DNA of 16,264 bases, taken from contig CAYXGE010000042.1 of NCBI GenBank assembly GCA_964464435.1, positions 1 through 16,264 of the forward strand, written 5' to 3'. Shown here piece by piece: positions 8,601 to 15,051 of this stretch; the first letter of the stretch is position 1; each line of letters starts with the position of its first letter. The notes beneath the pieces are model-generated. The model had not been told where the DNA came from. It worked only from the letters and a program-made list of their open reading frames with translations, and did not search any database. Origin of the DNA: CAYXGE01 sp964464435. Its GTDB lineage: Bacteria > Pseudomonadota > Gammaproteobacteria > Burkholderiales > Methylophilaceae. The position numbers were made by a program, and so were the translations under genes.

Positions 8601-9143
8601 TGTGCGTTTGGTGAGTGTTTCTTCAGGTGTTTGCACCCCTGGTTCTAAACGCACCAAATAGCCTATATCTCTTTGCAAGCGCTGATTCACGGCAACTAAA
8701 AAGTTTGCAATCCCTAGTTCTGGCGTCACAATCGCTTTTCTGGCTTCATCTATCCAATTTTTAAGCAAATCACAGGCTGGCTCTGGTTTTAAATATGCAC
8801 TTAATTCGTACGCTTGTTGCTCGGTATAGTTGAATGGATAAAACTCTGCGTATTTTTCTACAAAGAAATCAAAGGGATTGATGACAGTCATGTCTGCCAC
8901 TAAATCGACCGTAAAATCGAGCGCACGCACCTTTTCGGGGAATACAAAGCGCGCAATGTAATTGCCGTAAGGGTCTTGCTGCCAATTGATAAAATGCTTT
9001 TCAGGATTCACCGAAAGCGAGTAAGACATAATTGGGGTACGTGCATGCGCGGCTGGCTTAAGCCTGACTTCATGCGGTGAAAGGTTCACTAGCCTATCAA
9101 ATTGGTAACTGGTTTTGTGGTGCAGTGCAACGCGTATGGCCAT
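5683..9143 (-). CDS. Transglutaminase / DUF2126 protein, split only by an assembly gap
   Basis: As given, the gene is broken by 100 Ns. Removing the Ns and one of two identical 55-bp flanks (7514-7668, 155 bp) leaves exactly 3306 nt, a single 1101-residue frame running ...GEVVGYVMPIKPVETKKPNINK..., the usual size of this family. Domains in order: bacterial transglutaminase N-terminal region (about 1-100); a papain-like transglutaminase core with Cys184 (TGSCRDSAW), His233 (DLHAWTEV) and Asp249 (GMDPTSG); then the long DUF2126 region, including TQGGEPTFVSIDD. It could hydrolyse or transfer amide or isopeptide bonds made by the ATP-grasp enzyme (family-based prediction). It is convergent with the Anbu genes, 12 bp away, and has an AAGGGAG ribosome-binding site and a sigma-54-like promoter. 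The separate smaller transglutaminase often found in such clusters is not in the window. Confidence 0.92.
7459..7668. other. Artefactual scaffold gap: 100 Ns between two identical 55-bp copies
   Basis: Bases 7459-7513 and 7614-7668 are identical over 55 bp and flank a run of exactly 100 Ns (7514-7613). A fixed-length N run between contig ends that share one overlap is the mark of a scaffolder failing to merge overlapping contigs. Merging them restores the open reading frame perfectly, whereas keeping 100 Ns shifts the frame. The 55-bp duplication is therefore not a biological repeat. Confidence 0.93.
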
Positions 9144-9200
9144 CTGGCTCCCTTATCATTTCAATGTATTTCTAGCCAGTCTTGCTATTAAAGCTATAAA

Positions 9201-9216
9201 TGCATGAACTATGCCA
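9201..9216 (-). promoter_or_regulatory. Sigma-54 (-24/-12) promoter-like motif before the transglutaminase gene
   Basis: Read on the minus strand this is TGGCATAGTTCATGCA, with GG and GC again separated by 10 bp. It deviates from TGGCAC-N5-TTGCA at the C (to T, commonly tolerated) and at the first T of the -12 box. The predicted start is near 9190, giving a leader of about 47 nt before the ATG at 9143. It is the third such motif in front of a gene of the Anbu module. Confidence 0.5.
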
Positions 9217-9231
9217 AAAATTTAAAATTTA

Positions 9232-10131
9232 TCAGCTCAAACTGGCTTGCGCATTTTGTGTCACAGCCCGCACTGCAGGATGTGTGACTTTACGTTCAAC
9301 AGAAATCGCAAAATAGCGTTCTCGAATTTCATTAGTGATACCTATCGTTACTAAACCAAAATCGTGGCTAAGCTCTTGCTGTGGTTCAAATCCAAACTTA
9401 AAAACGGGAAATATACCTGCCCCCGCCTCTCCAAAAGAGCGCATTAACGCACTGTCATCAAACTCACCTACAATATTAGGTTTAATCGCATGTCGTTCTA
9501 GCCAGCGCAGCAAACTACTGCGCAAGGCGCTTTCATCACTAGGCATTAACAATGGCATTAAATTTAAACATGCAGGAAATTCGCCTTTCAATGTTTTAGC
9601 AAGTTCACTGGTTGCCATAAAGGCAATATCGGACTCAATCAATGGATGACTATACCCCTTAATATCAATATTAAGAGGCATTGGTCTATCTGCCAACACC
9701 ATATCAAGCTTATGCAAGGCTAAATCTGCTAATAAGTGGTCTAGACTATCCTCACGACAAATCAATTTCATTGGCTCTGCCAAAGCGAGCACTGGGGCTA
9801 ATAGTTTTTGTGCAACAGTTTTGGGTACCACATCAGCGATTCCCACCCTAAATGGCGTAATCTGCATTTCTGGGTTACTTTTAAGCAGTTCTTCTAACTC
9901 TGCCCCTAATTGAAATATTTCTTGAGCATAGTTTTGCGCAATCAGTCCTGTTTCTGTAATTTCTAATCGCCGTCCAGCACGCCTAAACAAACTTACGTTT
10001 AAGCGGTCTTCAAACTGGGTAATCTGCCCAGACAGCGTTTGTGGTGTTAAGTGCAGTTTTTCTGCGGCTTTCACAATACTACCTGTTTTTGCCACAGTAA
10101 AAAAATAATGCAAATGTTTAAAGTTAAGCAT
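9232..10131 (-). CDS. LysR-family transcriptional regulator, NhaR-like
   Basis: The protein has 299 residues, the usual LysR length. The N-terminal winged helix-turn-helix (about 17-36, GSIVKAAEKLHLTPQTLSGQ) and the following LFRRAGRRLEITETG closely resemble NhaR, the sodium-responsive activator of nhaA in enterobacteria. The C-terminal effector-binding domain occupies about 90-295. No nhaA antiporter is in the window, so the target is unknown. It is divergent from htpX across a 124-bp region that holds a perfect inverted repeat. It is also upstream of, and co-directional with, the transglutaminase gene (88-bp gap), so either could be regulated by it. The LysR family assignment is firm; the NhaR subfamily is likely. 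Confidence 0.88.
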   Translation of the reverse strand: MLNFKHLHYFFTVAKTGSIVKAAEKLHLTPQTLSGQITQFEDRLNVSLFRRAGRRLEITETGLIAQNYAQEIFQLGAELEELLKSNPEMQITPFRVGIADVVPKTVAQKLLAPVLALAEPMKLICREDSLDHLLADLALHKLDMVLADRPMPLNIDIKGYSHPLIESDIAFMATSELAKTLKGEFPACLNLMPLLMPSDESALRSSLLRWLERHAIKPNIVGEFDDSALMRSFGEAGAGIFPVFKFGFEPQQELSHDFGLVTIGITNEIRERYFAISVERKVTHPAVRAVTQNAQASLS

Positions 10132-10161
10132 ATTTACTCATCAATTTATTCATCGATTTTT

Positions 10162-10187
10162 TCGAATTAAATACTATTATAATTCGA
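10162..10187. promoter_or_regulatory. Inverted repeat and -10 box in the lysR/htpX divergent promoter region
   Basis: Perfect 8-bp arms TCGAATTA (10162-10169) and TAATTCGA (10180-10187) are separated by 10 bp. The right arm overlaps a consensus TATAAT (10178-10183) pointing toward htpX; no good -35 is seen at 16-18 bp. Interrupted dyads in LysR divergent promoters are typical operator sites, so this may serve autoregulation of the NhaR-like gene and/or control of htpX. The AT-rich composition makes a chance dyad possible. Confidence 0.45.
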
Positions 10188-10255
10188 TTTGTACTTATTA
10201 AAAGCTTTGCGTAGTATATGCGTTGTTATTTTATTTTCTTAAGGAAAATTCAGCG

Positions 10256-11131
10256 ATGAAACGTATTTTTTTATTTTTAGTTACCAATATTGCCATTATG
10301 TTGGTGTTGTCTATCACCATGAAATTGCTTGGTATTCAGCCCTACCTAGATGCTAATGGCTTAAACCTTGGCAATCTACTAGCATTTGCTGCCGTCATGG
10401 GCTTTGGCGGTGCATTTATTTCGCTGGCCATGTCTAAATGGATGGCTAAAAAATCGATGGGCGTACAAGTGATTGAAAACCCTAGCAACGAAACTGAGCG
10501 ATGGTTATTTAATACGATTCAAAAATACGCGCAAGAAGCTGGCATTAAAATGCCTGAAGTGGGTATTTACGAATCGCCTGATGTTAACGCCTTTGCAACT
10601 GGCATGAGTAAAAATAGCTCATTGGTAGCCGTTTCATCTGGTTTACTAAATAAAATGACCAAGCAAGAAGCTGAAGCTGTATTAGGCCATGAAATCGCCC
10701 ATGCAGCCAACGGTGACATGGTCACCTTGACACTCATCCAAGGTGTAGTAAACACATTTGTGATGTTTTTATCACGCGTGATTGGTCACACTGTTGACAA
10801 AGTTGTATTTAAAACGGAACGTGGTACCGGTCCAGCATTTTTTATTACCATGATAGTGGCTGAGCTTATTTTAGGTATCTTGGCCTCAATTATCGTCATG
10901 TGGTTCTCACGTCAACGCGAATTCCGCGCTGATAATGGTGGCGCTCGCCTTGCGGGTCGTCAAAATATGATTGCCGCGCTAGAACGCTTAAATAGTTTAC
11001 ATAGTGAACCATTACCTGAAAAAATGGCTGCATTTGGTATTTCAGGTGGCAAAGCAGGTGGTTTCAAACGCTTATTTATGACACATCCGCCTTTAGAAGA
11101 AAGAATTGCAGCATTAAAGGCAGGCTTGTAG
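10256..11131 (+). CDS. htpX: Heat-shock membrane zinc metalloprotease HtpX
   Basis: This 291-residue M48-family protease of the inner membrane degrades damaged membrane proteins alongside FtsH. Start ATG 10256 is chosen because AAGGAAA (10241-10247) lies ahead of it and the protein then begins MKRIFLFLVTN, as in known HtpX; a TTG 33 bp upstream is rejected. Two N-terminal membrane spans (about 4-26 and 38-58) are followed by the zinc motif HEIAH (His145, Glu146, His149) and the third ligand Glu222 in REFRADNGGA. Two further hydrophobic segments lie at about 155-175 and 195-216. It sits just upstream of rpoH, so two heat-stress genes are adjacent. No obvious sigma-32 promoter is seen before it. 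Confidence 0.96.
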   Translation: MKRIFLFLVTNIAIMLVLSITMKLLGIQPYLDANGLNLGNLLAFAAVMGFGGAFISLAMSKWMAKKSMGVQVIENPSNETERWLFNTIQKYAQEAGIKMPEVGIYESPDVNAFATGMSKNSSLVAVSSGLLNKMTKQEAEAVLGHEIAHAANGDMVTLTLIQGVVNTFVMFLSRVIGHTVDKVVFKTERGTGPAFFITMIVAELILGILASIIVMWFSRQREFRADNGGARLAGRQNMIAALERLNSLHSEPLPEKMAAFGISGGKAGGFKRLFMTHPPLEERIAALKAGL

Positions 11132-11182
11132 TTCAGCAATGTCATTTCAAAGAACAAAGATGTTTTAATGAACTATTTCATG

Positions 11183-11209
11183 CTAGCACTCTCTAATTGA
11201 GAGTGCTAA
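11183..11209 (+). promoter_or_regulatory. CIRCE operator (HrcA site) in front of rpoH
   Basis: CTAGCACTC-N9-GAGTGCTAA matches the CIRCE consensus TTAGCACTC-N9-GAGTGCTAA at 17 of 18 positions. The inner palindrome TAGCACTCTC / GAGAGTGCTA (11184-11193 and 11199-11208) is perfect, with a 5-nt loop. CIRCE is bound by the heat-labile repressor HrcA. It ends 9 nt before the first rpoH ATG, so it would act as a repressor site. It would also form a stable hairpin in the mRNA immediately before the ribosome-binding site. Confidence 0.93.
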
Positions 11210-11218
11210 AATAGGAGT

Positions 11219-12082
11219 ATGAATATTAATATGACAAGCAACGCATTAACAATTCCAAGCTTAACCTCATTGGATAGCCTTGATCAATACTCACGTGCTA
11301 TTAAAGCGCTTCCTTTATTATCTGCGGAGGAAGAGTACGAGTATGGGATGAAACTCAAGTTGCACAATGATCTCGAAGCTGCTAAAAAGTTAGTCATGTC
11401 ACATTTGCGCCTAGTTGCAAGTATTGCCCGTAGCTACTCTGGTTATGGATTGCCACAAAACGATTTAATTCAAGAAGGTAATATTGGGCTAATGAAAGCG
11501 GTTAAACGCTTTGACCCAGAGCGTGGTGTACGCTTAGTCTCTTTTGCTATTCACTGGATTAAAGCTGAGATTCATGAATACATCGTGCGTAATTGGCGCT
11601 TAGTCAAAATTGCTACAACAAAATCTCAACGTAAATTATTTTTTAATTTACGTAGTATGAAACAAGGTATTGACACGCTTCAACCTGACGAAGTTGAGCA
11701 TATTGCTAAAGAGCTTAATGTTAAACCTGAAGAAGTCGTAGAAATGGAGTCTCGTCTTGGCGGTCATGAAATCTCACTTGATGGCAGCGTGGACGATGAT
11801 GAAGATGCTTATAACCCCATTGCATATTTACAAGCTCCGCATAGTGAGCCTTCAGAATTACTAGCTGATCTAGAGCAAGAAACTAATAAAATGGAAGATT
11901 TGGCACAAGCGCTAGCAAGTTTAGATGAGCGTAGTAGAGCCATTGTGCAAGCTAGATGGTTGAATGAAAGTGGTGAATCAGCCACTTTACATGAATTAGC
12001 GGCTGAGTATGGCGTTTCAGCAGAACGTATTCGTCAAATTGAGCAAAAAGCCATGGCAAAAATGAAATCGATTATTCGATAA
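11219..12082 (+). CDS. rpoH: RNA polymerase heat-shock sigma factor RpoH (sigma-32)
   Basis: The protein has 287 residues (283 from the second ATG). Sigma-70-family regions are complete: DLIQEGNIGLM (82-92), region 2.4 around SFAIHWIKAEIHEYIVRNW, the RpoH box QRKLFFNLR (137-145) that separates sigma-32 from other sigmas, and a C-terminal helix-turn-helix (ELAAEYGVSAERIRQIEQ). The start is uncertain. AGGAG (11213-11217) is only 1 nt from ATG 11219 but 13 nt from ATG 11231, so neither spacing is ideal. The CIRCE element directly upstream implies HrcA repression, which would link the two heat-shock regulons. A strong terminator follows. Confidence 0.97.
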   Translation: MNINMTSNALTIPSLTSLDSLDQYSRAIKALPLLSAEEEYEYGMKLKLHNDLEAAKKLVMSHLRLVASIARSYSGYGLPQNDLIQEGNIGLMKAVKRFDPERGVRLVSFAIHWIKAEIHEYIVRNWRLVKIATTKSQRKLFFNLRSMKQGIDTLQPDEVEHIAKELNVKPEEVVEMESRLGGHEISLDGSVDDDEDAYNPIAYLQAPHSEPSELLADLEQETNKMEDLAQALASLDERSRAIVQARWLNESGESATLHELAAEYGVSAERIRQIEQKAMAKMKSIIR

Positions 12083-12106
12083 CTTATATTCTAAACTTAA
12101 CAAAAT

Positions 12107-12137
12107 AAAAAAGCTGCCTCAAAGGCAGCTTTTTTTA
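12107..12137. terminator. Bidirectional rho-independent terminator
   Basis: GCTGCC-TCAAA-GGCAGC forms the GC core (12113-12129). It is flanked by an A run on the left and a T run on the right, extending the stem. In the plus direction it ends rpoH (25 bp after the stop). Read on the minus strand, the A run becomes a T run, so it also ends the dynamin-ccoS-small peptide operon. Confidence 0.92.
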
Positions 12138-12156
12138 TTTCTCTGTTCATCTGAAT

Positions 12157-12258
12157 TTAAGCAAATAAAATTACAGAGAGAATGCTAATCCAAGACCATA
12201 CAATTAACCCTACTACGATGGTCATTGGCAAACTGTCAAAGGTAAAAAACTTTTTCAT
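12157..12258 (-). CDS. 33-residue single-span membrane peptide coupled to ccoS
   Basis: This short gene encodes 33 residues beginning MKKFFTFDSLPMTIVV and ending WISILSVILFA: a charged N-terminus, then one hydrophobic span from about residue 12 to 33 containing two Trp. Its ATG overlaps the ccoS TGA in a 4-nt ATGA. AAGGA within the end of ccoS gives a ribosome-binding site about 6 nt ahead. Size, topology and coupling to a cbb3 oxidase assembly gene suggest a small oxidase-associated subunit or assembly factor, as with CcoM or CydX-type peptides. I see no sequence match to those, so the function is inference. It is easily missed by length cutoffs. Confidence 0.7.
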   Translation of the reverse strand: MKKFFTFDSLPMTIVVGLIVWSWISILSVILFA

Positions 12259-12479
12259 GTTGAGTCCTTAAAATTTTGCGGCATTGTAGTCTGTTTTTGC
12301 TCTGCTTTCAAGCGATTAAAGGGAATCATAGGATCATCATCATCCATTAAAATTCGCTGAGCAGGCCCTTCTAAATCATCAAATTGTCCTGACTTTACTG
12401 ACCAAAAAATACCATAAGCGGCAATTGCGATAAAAATAAACGTCAGTGCAAATAAAAAAACTAAAGTTGAAAATGTCAT
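12255..12479 (-). CDS. ccoS: Cbb3-type cytochrome oxidase assembly protein CcoS
   Basis: This 74-residue protein has one N-terminal membrane span (about 4-27) followed by the CcoS signature WSVKSGQFDDLEGPAQRILMDDDD. CcoS is needed for cofactor insertion into cbb3 oxidase, usually next to ccoI/ccoG/ccoN. Here it is away from them: none is in the window. Instead it sits between a dynamin-like GTPase and a tiny membrane peptide. Its ATG overlaps the dynamin stop (ATGA, 12476-12479) and its own stop overlaps the next start, so all three are translationally coupled. The Asp-rich tail after the signature is followed by a Gln/Thr-rich end of about 20 residues. Confidence 0.92.
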   Translation of the reverse strand: MTFSTLVFLFALTFIFIAIAAYGIFWSVKSGQFDDLEGPAQRILMDDDDPMIPFNRLKAEQKQTTMPQNFKDST

Positions 12480-14446
12480 GCCGCTTTATTTGAGCTACCA
12501 TTATTAGCACTTTCTTCAAAATTAAGCGCATTTTTTAAGTGCTGACGCAGAATTTTAAGTTCAGAAAGTTGCACATGAATACTTTTTTCCATACCCTCAA
12601 GTTCGCCAATACGGTCTTCTAAAGTATCTGTTGCTTGGTAAATACGTTTAATACTTTCTAAGCGACGGCGCAATTGCAGTTGATGCTCACGCACTTGTGT
12701 CTCCATAGGTGCTATAACGGCTTTCAACCAATTTTCTGCATCTTTATTCGCCACCTCATACACATGAATCACTCGGCTAGCCAAGGTTTCAAAGAATTTA
12801 GAGGTAAGCGTCATTTTTTCATTGACTATCATATTGAGCGCAGTATCAAACTGCTCTTTATATGAGCGCTCAAGTTTTGCAATTTCTTTTTGATAACGCA
12901 AAGTATTAAATGCCGGCGCATCAGATTTTCTTAAGCCATGCTCTTTTGCAAACTTTTCATACATGGCATCCATCATGCGTTTAATTTCATCAATCTGCTC
13001 ATCAGATTTGACTAAACGCCCTCTTAACTCACTAAAGAAATCATCCATGGCACCACGAATATTCTTAGTAAAGTTAGCCTCAATCATAGTGGTACGCGTG
13101 CTGTGAACTTTATTGCGTAGGGCTTCCATTCCCAACAGCGTAAAAAGCTGATTAGTTTGTTGTGAAAAAATACTACGCAACGCTTGAAAGCGTTGTAAGC
13201 CTTTTTCAAAGTTTTCTTTGTCCACTTTTACTTTGGACATCATATGCTCAACCACATCTTCGTTCTTGCCACGCAAGCCTTTAAGCTCTTCTAGTTGCTC
13301 ATTCAAGCCTGAGATACGTGCCTCAAGAATCATGCTGGTGTTATTAACTAAATCTTCAATTTCACCTTGCGTGTTATCACGCACAATTTCTTTTTTAGAT
13401 GGAATCAGTTCATCAGACAGGGCTTTTTCTAGCTCTGGCAAGCGACTACGATTAAGTAAAGCATCATCTCCATTGACTTTAGCCAACAAGCCTTTTTGCG
13501 CTGAAATTGGGAAAATTTGATTTTTTTCCAAGCCAAGTAAATCAGCACTTGTTGTGACTTGCTTTGCTAGCTCTTTTTGAATTTCTGCTTCATCTTTAAG
13601 CTCATCCCAAAGACCATCAATCTTATTAAGTACAGCCAAACGGCCTTTTTGCTTCCAGCGTTTTCCACTGATATATTGACGCCATACGTCAATTTCAGAC
13701 TTCGTCACGCCAGTATCAGCCGCTAGAATAAATAATACCGCATGCGCATTTGGTAGCATATTAAGCGTTAGTTCTGGCTCTGTACCAATCGCATTCAAAC
13801 CTGGGGTGTCTAAAATAACTAAACCCTGCTCAAGAAGTGGATGCGGGAAGTTAATCATGGCATAACGCCAGCATGGCACTTCAACTGTACCGTCACTATT
13901 GAGATTCATTGCATCATCTGAATTACTTGGGTCATATAGACCATAACGTTCAGCGTCTTCTGCACTCACCTTCTTAGTTCGGCTAACTTCCTTAAAAGTT
14001 TCAACCATGCTGTTATTGTCATCAACAGAAAATTCAAACACTTTCCATTCATCAGGATAGCGTTTGTATTCACTCGTAGTTGCGTCAGAAGTACGCGTTT
14101 CGATTGGCAATAACTGTAATGAGGTAGGCTTACTTTTATCGTAAAGCAGTTCTGTTGGACACATCGTGGTGCGTCCGGCGCTTGATGGCAAAAGACGTTG
14201 GCCGAAACCAGCAAAGAACACTGCATTAATCAGCTCAGATTTACCACGTGAAAATTCAGCCACAAATGCGACATTGAGTTTGTCCTCACGCAGACGTTCT
14301 AACAATTGACCAATACGTTGGTCAATTTGTCCGTCATTGAGCTCTTGTTCATTTAACCAACTGCGATAATCGCAAATGGTATCAACAAGAGCTTTGCGCC
14401 ATGAACTGTAGGCTGCAAATTGTCCTGCAAGCTGATTTTCTGCCAT
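12476..14446 (-). CDS. Dynamin-like large GTPase
   Basis: This 656-residue bacterial dynamin-family protein is a predicted membrane-remodelling GTPase. The GTPase domain spans about 50-350: P-loop AEFSRGKS (63-70, with Ala in place of the usual first Gly), switch I region GRTTMCPTEL, G3 motif DTPG (213-216) and G4 NKID (274-277). The rest is long and helical, with coiled-coil-like stretches at about 350-400 and 590-645, as expected for a stalk. No transmembrane segment is obvious. The ribosome-binding site AGGAT lies 6 nt before the ATG. It is first in the operon with ccoS and the 33-residue peptide. The physiological role is unknown; a link to respiratory membrane organisation is only suggested by the operon. 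Confidence 0.9.
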   Translation of the reverse strand: MAENQLAGQFAAYSSWRKALVDTICDYRSWLNEQELNDGQIDQRIGQLLERLREDKLNVAFVAEFSRGKSELINAVFFAGFGQRLLPSSAGRTTMCPTELLYDKSKPTSLQLLPIETRTSDATTSEYKRYPDEWKVFEFSVDDNNSMVETFKEVSRTKKVSAEDAERYGLYDPSNSDDAMNLNSDGTVEVPCWRYAMINFPHPLLEQGLVILDTPGLNAIGTEPELTLNMLPNAHAVLFILAADTGVTKSEIDVWRQYISGKRWKQKGRLAVLNKIDGLWDELKDEAEIQKELAKQVTTSADLLGLEKNQIFPISAQKGLLAKVNGDDALLNRSRLPELEKALSDELIPSKKEIVRDNTQGEIEDLVNNTSMILEARISGLNEQLEELKGLRGKNEDVVEHMMSKVKVDKENFEKGLQRFQALRSIFSQQTNQLFTLLGMEALRNKVHSTRTTMIEANFTKNIRGAMDDFFSELRGRLVKSDEQIDEIKRMMDAMYEKFAKEHGLRKSDAPAFNTLRYQKEIAKLERSYKEQFDTALNMIVNEKMTLTSKFFETLASRVIHVYEVANKDAENWLKAVIAPMETQVREHQLQLRRRLESIKRIYQATDTLEDRIGELEGMEKSIHVQLSELKILRQHLKNALNFEESANNGSSNKAA

Positions 14447-14643
14447 TTTTTATCCTATTTATAGGGATTTAACGTTAATGTATCATGATTTTTCAAAAAT
14501 TCAAATAAATCATAGGTATAAAATGGTTATCTAATTAAAATTTCAGATAAATGGTTTAACTAAACGAATAAACGGTTAATTATTAAATTAATTAAGCACA
14601 ATAATGCTGCTGTAAACCACTAAATTTAGTTAAAATATGCTTT
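14447..14643. promoter_or_regulatory. AT-rich divergent promoter region between dynamin and DUF971 genes
   Basis: This 197-bp gene-free stretch lies between two divergent operons. Visible structure: the palindrome TTAACGTTAA (14469-14478); an inverted repeat ATGATTT/AAATCAT (14485-14491, 14507-14513); three direct copies of AAAYGGTTW (starting 14521, 14549, 14570); and one inverted copy TAAACCA (14613-14619). On the minus strand, TTGAAT with TACATT 16 bp away is a plausible promoter for the dynamin gene. No known operator is recognised, and AT-richness raises the chance background. Confidence 0.4.
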
Positions 14644-15039
14644 ATGGCTGGACTAAATCAAAACTCACCAAGACCTACAGACATTCGTTTGCATCAGGCA
14701 ACGCGTGCTTTAGAGATTATATTTGATAACAACATGACTTGCATGCTGTCGTGTGAGTTTTTGCGTGTTTATTCTCCTTCAGCTGAAGTACGTGGGCATG
14801 GCGCAGGCCAAGAAGTACTGCAAATTGGCAAAGAAAATGTAAATATTGTCGGTATTGAGCCCGTTGGCAACTATGCAATCAAACTTATTTTTTCTGATGG
14901 TCATGATACAGGTTTGTATTCTTGGGACTATCTTTATGAACTTGGCCGCGATTATGAGGCCTTATGGCTTGAATATATTGGCAAGTTAGATGCCGCTGGC
15001 GTAATTCGTAAGCCAGACAACCCCTATAACGCATCATAA
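14644..15039 (+). CDS. DUF971 family protein (gamma-butyrobetaine hydroxylase-like N-terminal domain)
   Basis: This 131-residue single-domain protein is of the DUF971 type: PTDIRLHQATRALEIIFDN at the start, then FLRVYSPSAEVRGHG and VGNYAIKLIFSDGHDTGLYSWDYLYELG. Related domains occur at the N-terminus of gamma-butyrobetaine hydroxylases and in iron-sulfur-linked proteins; the role of the free-standing form is not settled. It precedes ubiE by 12 bp, a common arrangement in betaproteobacteria. No Shine-Dalgarno sequence precedes the ATG, but the N-terminus matches the family, so the start is kept. Confidence 0.88.
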   Translation: MAGLNQNSPRPTDIRLHQATRALEIIFDNNMTCMLSCEFLRVYSPSAEVRGHGAGQEVLQIGKENVNIVGIEPVGNYAIKLIFSDGHDTGLYSWDYLYELGRDYEALWLEYIGKLDAAGVIRKPDNPYNAS

Positions 15040-15051
15040 AGTGACATCATC

